From assembly GCA_030612095.1 (NCBI GenBank), contig JAUWOO010000019.1, positions 1-16,746 of the forward strand: DNA of 16,746 nt, given 5' to 3'. The DNA comes from Thermoplasmatota archaeon. GTDB lineage: Archaea > Thermoplasmatota > E2 > DHVEG-1. Below are positions 7,524 through 14,502 of this stretch, piece after piece. The notes beneath the pieces were generated by a model. The model had not been told where the DNA came from. It worked only from the letters and a program-made list of their open reading frames with translations, and made no database searches. Within the stretch, counting starts at the first letter, position 1. Each line of letters begins with the position of its first letter. The position numbers and the translations under genes were made by a program.

Positions 7524-8077
7524 ATTCCAACTGCTCCAATAAACAAAAATAATAACATTATCCCTAAGGTGTCACCTATGGTTGTAACCACTGGTGCAAC
7601 TATGTCGTCCGGATCTAAACCTTTTTTAAACGACCAAAAGGCTGTGAAAACGCTGACAAGTGATATTACACAAACAAGTAAAACCCCCACTCCCAAGATA
7701 ACAGATATAAACTCTATCAAACCAATACCCATTTGTACCCCTCCAAATGAAGCTACATAATAAATAAGTATCGCTAGGATGGAATATGTAATAATACCCA
7801 TCAAAATAGCGGTGATTAGGTTTTCTTGCATCTTTTTATCCTTGGCATTGAGACTAATATATCCCACATGTAGACCAGAAGCCAAACGTGCGCCTAGAAT
7901 ACTACCAATGTTTCCCCCAACTCCATTAATAACTGGGATGGAAATAAGAAATATTGGAAAAACTACCAATGTTTTTTGACCAAGATGTAACATCTGACCA
8001 GCAAAGATCTCAATAAAAATACACAATGTAAGCAGAGGTAAACCGAATCTTACAATCTTTTTCCAGTTGTAAATCAC
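7520..8077 (-). CDS. MgtE-type permease half B (SLC41/COG1824-like)
   Basis: A 185-residue integral membrane protein with about five transmembrane helices, equal to the membrane domain of MgtE magnesium channels and lacking the cytoplasmic N and CBS domains. Family signatures visible are GVGGNIGSILGARLASGLHVGY (about residues 52-73) and KGLDPDDIVAPVVTTIGDTLG (about 152-172). The latter's conserved Asp lies in the region that binds Mg in the MgtE pore. The start is GTG at 8077, inside a GTGA overlap with half A, preceded by GGAAGTGA. Human SLC41 and some archaeal proteins carry two such domains in one chain; here they are separate genes, so a heterodimeric pore is likely. The transported ion is probably Mg or another divalent cation. 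Confidence 0.83.
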   Translation of the reverse strand: MIYNWKKIVRFGLPLLTLCIFIEIFAGQMLHLGQKTLVVFPIFLISIPVINGVGGNIGSILGARLASGLHVGYISLNAKDKKMQENLITAILMGIITYSILAILIYYVASFGGVQMGIGLIEFISVILGVGVLLVCVISLVSVFTAFWSFKKGLDPDDIVAPVVTTIGDTLGIMLLFLFIGAVGI

Positions 8078-8631
8078 ATTATCACTTCCACTAAGATGGC
8101 ACTACCAAAAATGCAGAACATTGTTACAATATCTCCAAAAGTGGCTAGGGCAGGTCCCGTAATATTATCCGGATCGTATCCACGTTTGAATACAATGAAA
8201 ATGATAACGATTGTCATCAGAGTGAGAATTATGGCAGATATAACGCCTGCCAGTAAAACAATTGAAATAAGTTTTAAAGGATCTGGATGAACATCAAAGA
8301 ATAATATAGTAGTAACATAGGCAAGAATTCCAATTATAATGGAAATGAGGAAGCTCAAAACAAGTGAACCAATAATATTTTGTTTAAGTTCATCGTTCCA
8401 CATGTTCTCAGCATCAATAATACCAAGATGATATGCGGAACCTAGTCTGGAACCAAATGCTGTACTAATATTACCGCGCAAAGCAATAATTGCTGGTATA
8501 ACCACAATAAGGCCAGGGATATTCTGAAGTATATCTGTCATTATTCCAAGTGTGCTCCCTGCAACTATCCCGCCAAGTCCACAGAAAATTAACAGGGGGA
8601 GGCTCTGTTTCAGCATTTCCTTTGCATACAT
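8074..8631 (-). CDS. MgtE-type permease half A (SLC41/COG1824-like)
   Basis: A 185-residue membrane protein with about five helices, paralogous to half B. It has the same landmarks: ALRGNISTAFGSRLGSAYHLG (about residues 48-68) and KRGYDPDNITGPALATFGD (about 146-164), the second holding the conserved pore Asp. No CBS or N domain is present; sensing is probably done by the PhoU-TrkA_C proteins encoded downstream. I chose ATG 8631 because GGAGG at 8641-8645 stands 9 nt before it. A GTG at 8658 in the same frame has a purine-rich site only one base away, which is too close. The chosen start also makes the two halves the same length. The stop overlaps half B's GTG by 4 nt. A 50-bp gap separates it from porB, with no clear promoter, so it may be read through from the POR operon. 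Confidence 0.82.
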   Translation of the reverse strand: MYAKEMLKQSLPLLIFCGLGGIVAGSTLGIMTDILQNIPGLIVVIPAIIALRGNISTAFGSRLGSAYHLGIIDAENMWNDELKQNIIGSLVLSFLISIIIGILAYVTTILFFDVHPDPLKLISIVLLAGVISAIILTLMTIVIIFIVFKRGYDPDNITGPALATFGDIVTMFCIFGSAILVEVIM

Positions 8632-8681
8632 TAATTGCAACCTCCATTTTTTATTCACACTCCTATTTCACTTATTGATGT

Positions 8682-9587
8682 TTACAGATATTTTTTCCTG
8701 TATCTTTTCCAAATCTGATCTGTATGATCCTCTATGGTCTTGATTCTTGTAACATCCTTCTTTGGTTTAAAAAGATGTCCGAAACGTCCCTGCTGTTTTA
8801 TCCACTCTTCAATAGGTTTTCGCTGGATTTTCTCCTCCAGAATGAGTTTGCTTTTACCGTTGAACGTAACGACATCGTTTTCACATTCATAAAGGGCCCA
8901 TGCACCTGTTTCAACGGCCATTATTCCCATATCAACAGTTTTTTCCATACCAAAACGCCAACCGGGTGGACAGGGTGCCATTATCTCTAAATATTTCGGT
9001 CCTTTAATGCTCTTAGCTTTTTTTAACTTATTATAGAGGTCTTCGGGGTAGCTAACACATGCTTGGGCAGCATATGGTATGTGATGTGCTTGGATAATTT
9101 CCCCCATCTCCTTTCTGAATTCTGTTTTACCGCCAACTGTTGTTGTAGTCCATGCAGCGTAGGGGGTGGCTCCACTCCGTTGAATGCCTGTATTTGAATA
9201 TATCTGATTGTTGTAACATATATAGATAAAGTTGGTCTGCCGTTCAAGTGCACCAGAAAGTGCTTGAATACCTATGTCATAAGTACCACCATCACCAGCC
9301 CCTGCAACAACTGTAGTATCACCTTTTCCCTGTTGTCTTAATGCTGCCTCTACGCCAGATGCGCCAGCAGCAGCCGCCTCAAATGCAATGTTCATCACGG
9401 GAACATCAAATGATGTATTGGGATAAAGACTCTCGATAACTGCTGTACAACAAGCAGGAACAACCATTATCGTATTTTTTCCAAGTGCTTTAAAAACGAT
9501 GCGTAGTGCCATTGTTGCAGGACAACCTGGACATGCAGCACTTCCAGGAATCATACATTCTTCAACGGGTAAATTTTTAATCGCCAT
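8682..9587 (-). CDS. porB: Pyruvate:ferredoxin oxidoreductase, beta subunit
   Basis: A 301-residue TPP-binding subunit of 2-oxoacid:ferredoxin oxidoreductase, which interconverts pyruvate + CoA and acetyl-CoA + CO2 with ferredoxin. TPP-Mg binding is shown by GDGGTYDIG (98-106) with NNQIYSNTGIQRSGATP (126-142), the latter typical of POR rather than VOR or KOR. Cluster ligands are C19 and C22, one of C46/C47, and C206 (APCPPGW), as expected for the [4Fe-4S] cluster of this subunit. It starts one base into the porA stop (TAATG), so the two are translationally coupled. Length is normal for PorB. Pyruvate is the likely substrate, but sequence alone does not exclude another 2-oxoacid. Confidence 0.92.
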   Translation of the reverse strand: MAIKNLPVEECMIPGSAACPGCPATMALRIVFKALGKNTIMVVPACCTAVIESLYPNTSFDVPVMNIAFEAAAAGASGVEAALRQQGKGDTTVVAGAGDGGTYDIGIQALSGALERQTNFIYICYNNQIYSNTGIQRSGATPYAAWTTTTVGGKTEFRKEMGEIIQAHHIPYAAQACVSYPEDLYNKLKKAKSIKGPKYLEIMAPCPPGWRFGMEKTVDMGIMAVETGAWALYECENDVVTFNGKSKLILEEKIQRKPIEEWIKQQGRFGHLFKPKKDVTRIKTIEDHTDQIWKRYRKKYL

Positions 9588-10750
9588 TATTTTCCACCCC
9601 CCTCAAATCCATACCATTCACAATCTTTTGCCTTGCCTTCTACAACTTTCCTACAAATTGTTTCAATGTCATTGTACGTAACATCTTTTCCACCAAGACC
9701 TGCAATGAAGCCATGGACCTTAGTATCCGACTTACCATATAATGAGGCTTTCACCTCGCTAAACAATGCACCTTCAGATCCTATAGATATATTCCGATCA
9801 ATAACAATCAAATCGGCTTGTTTACCTAGTTTTAATATTTCCTCATTGGGAAACGGCCTAAAAGTACGAACACGAGCAAGCCCAATCTTCAAACCTTCCT
9901 TTCTGAGATTATTAATGGATACTTTGCTCTCGGCACCTATTGCACCCATGGCAAGAAGAATATGGTCTGCACCGTCACACTTGTATTCTTCTATCAGATC
10001 TCCATGATATCTACCAAACTTCTTTTTCCATTCCTTTGCTATTTCAGGTATTAGTTTTTTGGCATTTTCCTGGGAGTTCTGCATGTCTTTTCTAATTTTT
10101 TCATAATCTACCGGAAGGATGATATTTCCAAAGGTTATTGGGTTATTAACGTCTAGTTTCCACTGTGGTTTATATTTTTGGAGAAAATCATCGATTTCCT
10201 TTTGTTCAGGGATATATACAGGCATGGATGTATGTGACAAGATGAACGCATTGTAATTAATCATCACTGGTAACAATACCTTTTTATTTTCTGCTAGCTT
10301 GAACGATTGAATAACTGTATCGAATATCTCCTGATTGCTACTACAATAAAACTGGATCCAACCCGTGTCACGTTGGGAGATCGAGTCGTTTTCATCAGTC
10401 CATATGTTCCAACCAGGACCAATAACTCTATTAATGTTACACATGACAATAGGGAGACGTGCGAGTGCTGCCCAGTGAAGCATTTCATGCATTAACAAAA
10501 GTCCATGTGAGGAAGTACCTGTAAAGGTTCTTACACCTGCAGCACTAGCACCAATACATGCACACATTGCAGAATGTTCACTTTCTACACATATATACTC
10601 TCCTTTGAATTCACCAGTTTTTACATAGTTAGCAATACCTTCCACGAGTGTAGTCTGAGGTGTAATTGGATAAGCAGGGACAACAGCTGGACGTGCCATA
10701 ACTGCAGCCTTTGCAGCGATATAGTTTCCAGTATCAATCATCACAGTCAT
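9587..10750 (-). CDS. porA: Pyruvate:ferredoxin oxidoreductase, alpha subunit
   Basis: A 387-residue alpha subunit carrying the pyrimidine-side TPP domain and the transketolase C-like domain. Signatures are YPITPQT (27-33), VESEHSAM (55-62), GTSSHGLLLMHE (78-89) and DENDSISQRDTGWIQ (119-133). The DxxDSxxxRDTGWIQ pattern is characteristic of POR alpha chains. The C-terminal half (about 240-380) contains the Rossmann-like domain, with HILLAMGAIG and a conserved RVRTFRPFP turn. The ATG lies in a 4-nt overlap with porD, and GGAGG is 11 nt upstream. With PorB it forms the catalytic heterodimer; electrons pass to PorD. Confidence 0.93.
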   Translation of the reverse strand: MTVMIDTGNYIAAKAAVMARPAVVPAYPITPQTTLVEGIANYVKTGEFKGEYICVESEHSAMCACIGASAAGVRTFTGTSSHGLLLMHEMLHWAALARLPIVMCNINRVIGPGWNIWTDENDSISQRDTGWIQFYCSSNQEIFDTVIQSFKLAENKKVLLPVMINYNAFILSHTSMPVYIPEQKEIDDFLQKYKPQWKLDVNNPITFGNIILPVDYEKIRKDMQNSQENAKKLIPEIAKEWKKKFGRYHGDLIEEYKCDGADHILLAMGAIGAESKVSINNLRKEGLKIGLARVRTFRPFPNEEILKLGKQADLIVIDRNISIGSEGALFSEVKASLYGKSDTKVHGFIAGLGGKDVTYNDIETICRKVVEGKAKDCEWYGFEGGGK

Positions 10751-11019
10751 TTTTTCTTCGCCTCCCTTTCCATAGTGATAGCTTTCACCTTACATACATT
10801 GGCACATATGCCACAACCTTTACAATATTCATAATCAATGTCAACGGTGTCATCCTTGTTTCTAATAACGGTACCTTCAGGGCAATAAATCCAACATCGC
10901 AGACATTTTACACATTTTGTTTTATCAAGTATTGGTCTGAAAACCCTCCAGCTGCCTGTCTTGCCCATCGCACCTTTTTTTGGGTAAGAAATAGTTGTAA
11001 CAACATCGTACTTTTTCAA
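10747..11019 (-). CDS. porD: Pyruvate:ferredoxin oxidoreductase, delta (ferredoxin) subunit
   Basis: A 90-residue 2x[4Fe-4S] ferredoxin-like subunit that carries electrons from the TPP site to soluble ferredoxin. Two cluster motifs are visible: CVKCLRCWIYCPE (36-48) and CKGCGICANVCKVKAI (66-81). The second motif ends Cys-Lys instead of the usual Cys-Pro, a common mild variant. The N-terminal 30 residues (PKKGAMGKTGSWRVFRP) match the PorD lead segment that packs against PorA/PorB. The gene overlaps porC upstream and porA downstream by 4 nt each, consistent with strict coupling. Confidence 0.93.
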   Translation of the reverse strand: MKKYDVVTTISYPKKGAMGKTGSWRVFRPILDKTKCVKCLRCWIYCPEGTVIRNKDDTVDIDYEYCKGCGICANVCKVKAITMEREAKKK

Positions 11020-11591
11020 AAGTTCACATCCACTGATTCGTATGCATCTTGTGTAGCCTTCACGTTTATTTCACCACCTTCTCCTTTCCATTTATTTTTT
11101 ATAACCGCTTGAATCGATGGCAATGTCACACGATCTAAAATTTTCGGGACAGCACCAAGAATAGGTGTATTAACAACAGGAATACCGCCAACAAGGATAT
11201 CATGTTTTATTGCGACACCAGTTGCATCAACAGTGGCAACGTGATATTTATTGGAAAAATCAAAATCCTCTGGTTCTTTGGTAGTATTTATTAAAATTTT
11301 ACCGTCCCTCTTCAAGCCTTTGAGGACATCAACTATTTCTATAATGCTCTCATCGAGCACGATTACTATATCGGGGAAATATACCTCGCTTCGGAGATGA
11401 ATTTCTTCATCTGATATGCGAGCAAATGCCCTTATCGGTGCACCACGTCGCTCCGCACCAAAAAGTGGAAACGCCTGAACGCCTTTATTCCCATCTTTTA
11501 ACGCTGCTGCTACAAGTAGATTTGCTGCTGTGACAGAACCCTGTCCACCACGTCCATGAAAACATATTTCAACTAAAGCTTTTGATGACAC
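11016..11591 (-). CDS. porC: Pyruvate:ferredoxin oxidoreductase, gamma subunit
   Basis: A 191-residue gamma subunit, counted from the start chosen here. The family hallmark HGRGGQGSVTAANLL begins at residue 12, followed by FPLFGAERRGAPIRAFARIS and then a Rossmann-like domain with VVNTPILGAVPKI near the C-terminus. I chose GTG at 11591 because GGGAG (11602-11606) is 10 nt upstream and PorC proteins begin only a few residues before HGRGGQG. The longer frame to TTG 11654 adds 21 hydrophobic/Cys residues foreign to the family. The ribosome site lies in the 3' arm of a 6-bp hairpin (11601-11618), which might tune expression. It is first of the four por genes. Confidence 0.9.
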   Translation of the reverse strand: MSSKALVEICFHGRGGQGSVTAANLLVAAALKDGNKGVQAFPLFGAERRGAPIRAFARISDEEIHLRSEVYFPDIVIVLDESIIEIVDVLKGLKRDGKILINTTKEPEDFDFSNKYHVATVDATGVAIKHDILVGGIPVVNTPILGAVPKILDRVTLPSIQAVIKNKWKGEGGEINVKATQDAYESVDVNF

Positions 11592-11600
11592 AATTATTAC

Positions 11601-11618
11601 ACTCCCGCAACAGGGAAT
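11601..11618 (-). promoter_or_regulatory. Hairpin covering the porC ribosome binding site
   Basis: On the transcript the arms AUUCCC and GGGAGU pair (five Watson-Crick pairs and one G-U) around a six-base loop, UGUUGC. The 3' arm contains GGGAG, the only plausible ribosome site for the GTG at 11591. A TTATATG further upstream (about 11630-11636) might be an internal TATA element. The hairpin is short and could be chance; regulation is inferred, not shown. Confidence 0.35.
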
Positions 11619-11662
11619 GAAAATGGCGCATATAACTGTTTTGAATAACCTCAAAACAAAAT

Positions 11663-11962
11663 TTATTGAACGGATTTTAACTTAGATTTCATCGTCACGT
11701 TTTTATCTCCTCGATCATCTATCTTTAACTCCGTAATCACTCTTTTTGCTCCTGATTCCATTACTGCTTTATGGGCTTCTTCAACTACCTTGAACAGTGT
11801 CTCAAGATCCTCGGTTTCAATAACTGTTGCCATGGCGTTTGTTTCGAATTTTATATTACTCTTTTCAAGGACATTTAGTGCAATTTTCACGTATTTGCTG
11901 AGACTTACATCTTTTCCAACTGGTGCTATACTAAGTTGTGAAATAATCATTTCAATTCCCAT
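11663..11962 (-). CDS. MTH1187-family thiamine-binding protein (DUF77)
   Basis: A 99-residue small ferredoxin-like-fold protein of the thiamine-binding/MTH1187-YkoF family. Typical features are the N-terminal strand with IAPVGK (13-18), SLSKYVKIALNVLEKSNIKFETNAMATVIET (about 20-50), then ESGAKRVITELKIDDRGDK (about 69-87). Family members form tetramers, and some bind thiamine or its pyrimidine moiety. It is the first gene of the - strand run, 71 nt ahead of porC, which encodes part of a thiamine-diphosphate enzyme. That suggests a role in cofactor handling for POR (inference). The start is uncertain: ATG 11962 has GAGG only 2 nt away and may be leaderless; ATG 11950 is the alternative and would give the usual family N-terminus. 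Confidence 0.85.
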   Translation of the reverse strand: MGIEMIISQLSIAPVGKDVSLSKYVKIALNVLEKSNIKFETNAMATVIETEDLETLFKVVEEAHKAVMESGAKRVITELKIDDRGDKNVTMKSKLKSVQ

Positions 11963-11982
11963 ATCCTCGACGGAGTATCTAC

Positions 11983-11997
11983 CTAATTAATTTTTTG
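11983..11997 (-). promoter_or_regulatory. Possible TATA element of the DUF77-por operon
   Basis: An AT-only stretch reads AAAAAATTAATTA on the - strand, 20-35 nt upstream of the ATG at 11962. By archaeal spacing, transcription would begin almost at the start codon, giving a leaderless or nearly leaderless mRNA. It is the only TATA-like run in this part of the divergent gap. Confidence 0.4.
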
Positions 11998-12032
11998 CAA
12001 TGATTGGGATGGGGGGTAGTTGTTGAAAGCAT

Positions 12033-12048
12033 AGGGGTTAACATCCCT
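12033..12048. promoter_or_regulatory. Dyad-symmetric candidate operator in divergent gap
   Basis: AGGGGTTAACATCCCT has AGGG/CCCT arms around a GTTAAC core, in the 174-bp gap between the divergent por-side and AOR-side clusters. It lies just upstream of the TATA box at 12073. A further GGGATG at 12007-12012 can pair with CATCCC at 12042-12047 as an alternative hairpin. Function is inferred from position and symmetry only. Confidence 0.3.
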
Positions 12049-12072
12049 CAGGTCATAACGAACCAAATATTA

Positions 12073-12079
12073 TTTATAA
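12073..12079 (+). promoter_or_regulatory. TATA box of the unknown-HSD-AOR cluster
   Basis: TTTATAA lies about 60 nt before the ATG at 12137. Expected transcription start is near 12102, leaving a leader of about 35 nt that contains a strong ribosome site, GGGAGGT at 12123-12129, 7 nt before the ATG. Confidence 0.55.
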
Positions 12080-12136
12080 CGCTGTTTCATTTGCCCTTCA
12101 AAACCTAAAATTTGTTGTAATAGGGAGGTATCGTAC

Positions 12137-13411
12137 ATGTCTAAAGATATTCGAGATAAACTAGCTATAGAAAGTAAAAGATTAGATGAGATAAATGCTT
12201 TTTTGATGAATCCTGAGAATAAACTAGTTAATGATATATTGGCCGTAGTTGAAAAGTACGGTGGACCTGAAGAGATAAATCGAAAGGCTAGCGAAGCAGG
12301 CAATGTAGATGCCATTATGGCAAGGTTAAGGAAGAAGAATTCTCCATATGTAAAGGATCTGGAATGGCTCATAGAACAGAGGGACAATGGAGCATTTATT
12401 ACTGTTGACGAATACCGTAAAAAGGTGCTGGGTGACAAGGTTAAGGAAATGAAATTTAATGAGGAATTTGCGGTTACCTTGGAGATAAGCGCCTGTCAGT
12501 ACTTCCCGTTTTTTATGACTCAAGCACGCCAGGCAGTGGAAAAAGATGAACTGATGCCAGGTCGTTTTATAAGAGTGCGGTGCATGAAGGAACAGGTAGA
12601 AGACAATGATTTACTGGCGGTGACTGCAGCCATGCAAATCATAGGTGCAAGCTGGTGTGAAACACTTGATACAAAAGGTACTGATGGCTCCAATATTCAC
12701 CTAGGGGGACCTGAGACAATCACGGGCTATTTTGGTGGCGTAGGCCAACCAAATGATCATCCAATTAAATGGATAGACGAGTTTCTCTATTACTATACTA
12801 ATTACGGCGTAAAGCAGGTTCTTAACATTAACCCTGGAACTATACTTCTTGCATATATGGTACACAAACTTGGGATAGATGTTGAGTTCAAGATATCTGT
12901 CTACATGGGAAATGACAATCCATATGCTGTCTTCTGGACTCTCATGGCTGCACGGTTGTTTTCAAGAAAGGATGGCTCTACGTCTCTTATAGGATTCAAC
13001 TTTTCCAACTCTGTTAATAACACCACAATAGAGTTCAGCGGCGACATAAGAAAGTCTTTGGGACTTGAGGACTTCGTCCGATTTGAGCATCATATTTTTG
13101 AGACATGGAAGAGCATTGTAATTCAACCTTATGATAGAAGGGATGAACTTTTGGAGATTGCATCAAAAGTAAAGAATATTAGTGCCAAACATGAAGGTGG
13201 AGAAATTGCGGTAGAGAGGAAAAGGGAGCATCCTTCTGACATTGCTGAGTATTTCCTCCCTAAGACGGAGATAGCTGAGAAAGGACTTATGCCCGCTCTC
13301 ACTCAGAGTTACTTGGACAAGCACGAGACCATAAATAATACCGCCCGTGCTTTAACTGAAAAAGGTCTGACATTTGTTGCTGCACCAAAACTACATCACA
13401 GGGATGGGTAA
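12137..13411 (+). CDS. Conserved-looking protein of unrecognised family
   Basis: A 424-residue protein I cannot assign. There is no signal peptide or membrane segment, so it is cytosolic. Residues 1-100 are helical and charged. From about 108 to 330 strands and helices alternate in a way compatible with a TIM-barrel or similar alpha/beta enzyme: FAVTLEISACQYFPFF (111-126), RFIRVRCMKEQ (143-153), a glycine-rich IHLGGPETITGYFGGVGQ (187-204), VKQVLNINPGTILLAYMVHKLG (225-246), VEFKISVYMGNDNPYAVFW (249-267) and SLIGFNFSNSVNNTTIEFSG (283-302). C120, C149, C174, H188, H208, H318 and H319 are candidate functional residues. It has a strong ribosome site and its own promoter, and leads a cluster with homoserine dehydrogenase 2 nt downstream, then AOR and an aminotransferase. 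I infer an enzyme of amino-acid or keto/aldehyde chemistry; the reaction is unknown. Confidence 0.7.
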   Translation: MSKDIRDKLAIESKRLDEINAFLMNPENKLVNDILAVVEKYGGPEEINRKASEAGNVDAIMARLRKKNSPYVKDLEWLIEQRDNGAFITVDEYRKKVLGDKVKEMKFNEEFAVTLEISACQYFPFFMTQARQAVEKDELMPGRFIRVRCMKEQVEDNDLLAVTAAMQIIGASWCETLDTKGTDGSNIHLGGPETITGYFGGVGQPNDHPIKWIDEFLYYYTNYGVKQVLNINPGTILLAYMVHKLGIDVEFKISVYMGNDNPYAVFWTLMAARLFSRKDGSTSLIGFNFSNSVNNTTIEFSGDIRKSLGLEDFVRFEHHIFETWKSIVIQPYDRRDELLEIASKVKNISAKHEGGEIAVERKREHPSDIAEYFLPKTEIAEKGLMPALTQSYLDKHETINNTARALTEKGLTFVAAPKLHHRDG

Positions 13412-13413
13412 TT

Positions 13414-14451
13414 ATGCATTTCAAATTAGCGTTTATAGGTTTTGGTGTTGTAGGTCAAGGTCTGACCGAGATACTTATGGAAAAAAAGGATTGGCTTGCG
13501 GAAAAATATGACTTCCACTACACAATAGTAGCTGTTTCTGATATTATGAAAGGTTCCATTTATGATAAAAATGGTCTTGACATGGCCAAAATACTTGATT
13601 TTGTAAAAAAGGGCAAGAAGTTGGATGATTATCCTACCGGTGTTAAAGGTATGGACAGCCTAGCTACCATAAGCAAGACCGATGCCGATACGATTATAGA
13701 AGTCACATTTACCGATGTCAAAACAGGGGAGCCAGCTCTTACACACATCAAGGCTGCCCTTGATGCAGGAAAGAATGTGGTGTCAACTAACAAGGGGCCT
13801 GTGGTAAAGCAAGCCGTAGAACTTGTAGATATGGCAGCAGCCAATAATGCACACTATGGATTTGAAGGTGTTGTGTTAGCTGGCACTCCTGTATTGAATC
13901 TTGCCAAATACGCCCTTGCAGGAAACAAGATCAGCGGCTTCAAGGGCATATTGAATGGTACTACCAACTACATCCTCACCAGAATGGAAGAGGGAATGTC
14001 TTACGATGATGCTTTAAAGAAAGCACAGGAACTTGGATATGCTGAAGCGGATCCGGCTGGAGATGTGGAAGGTCTGGATGCCCTTGGTAAGGTGGTCATT
14101 TTATCTAACGTTGTCTTGGGAAAGAATTTGTCTTGGGAAGATGTAGAAAGAAAAGGCATAACTGAAATCACCGGAGAAGATGTTATGAAGGCAAAGGCAG
14201 AGGGAAAACGGTGGAAACTTATTGGAAGTGCAGAGATCCAACCAGATGGTTCTGTAAAGGCGAAGGTTTGGCCAGAAAAGTTACCTCTTAGCGATCCTCT
14301 AGCTGGTGTTTGCGAGGCTATAAATGCATTGACATATCACACCGATGAATTGGGTTCGGTCACTATTATCGGACCTGGTGCTGGTCGCCGTGAAACTGGT
14401 TTCTCACTGCTCATCGATCTTTTGGAGATAAACCGAAAGTTGAATGGGTAA
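13414..14451 (+). CDS. hom: Homoserine dehydrogenase (monofunctional, no ACT domain)
   Basis: A 345-residue NAD(P)-dependent oxidoreductase interconverting homoserine and L-aspartate 4-semialdehyde. Residues 5-16 hold the Rossmann loop GFGVVGQG. TNKGP (125-129) contains K127, equivalent to the catalytic Lys of the yeast enzyme. GILNGTTNYIL (178-188) is the family signature, and EADPAGDVEGLDALGK (211-226) gives E211, D217, D222 and K226 in the expected places. No C-terminal ACT domain is present, so no threonine feedback through that route. It starts 2 nt after the unknown gene, with GGGATGGG as ribosome site. Its place in an AOR/aminotransferase cluster, apart from threonine or methionine biosynthesis genes, leaves open a catabolic or non-standard role. 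A related dehydrogenase acting on a similar amino-alcohol cannot be excluded. Confidence 0.87.
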   Translation: MHFKLAFIGFGVVGQGLTEILMEKKDWLAEKYDFHYTIVAVSDIMKGSIYDKNGLDMAKILDFVKKGKKLDDYPTGVKGMDSLATISKTDADTIIEVTFTDVKTGEPALTHIKAALDAGKNVVSTNKGPVVKQAVELVDMAAANNAHYGFEGVVLAGTPVLNLAKYALAGNKISGFKGILNGTTNYILTRMEEGMSYDDALKKAQELGYAEADPAGDVEGLDALGKVVILSNVVLGKNLSWEDVERKGITEITGEDVMKAKAEGKRWKLIGSAEIQPDGSVKAKVWPEKLPLSDPLAGVCEAINALTYHTDELGSVTIIGPGAGRRETGFSLLIDLLEINRKLNG

Positions 14452-14502
14452 ATTATTATAAGGAAATAATCCTGAAATTTGTCTAATAAGGAATGTGATC
14501 AA

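Noticed and set aside
10294..10488. Short open frames on both strands inside porA
   Set aside because: They lie wholly within porA, mirror each other as shadows of its codons, and encode no plausible protein.
11592..11654. Hydrophobic, Cys-rich N-terminal extension of PorC from a TTG start
   Set aside because: There is no proper ribosome site for the TTG, PorC proteins begin just before HGRGGQG, and the GTG at 11591 has GGGAG at good spacing.
11963..12060. TPP riboswitch ahead of the thiamine-binding gene
   Set aside because: ACCTGA occurs on the - strand, but the CTGAGA box and the conserved TGG...CCA...CGNAGGGA arrangement are missing, so the THI-box fold cannot form.
14479..14502. Eight-residue extension of AOR from TTG 14479
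   Set aside because: The AAGGA site at 14488-14492 lies inside that extension and is positioned for ATG 14503. From 14503 the residue numbering also closely matches Pyrococcus AOR.
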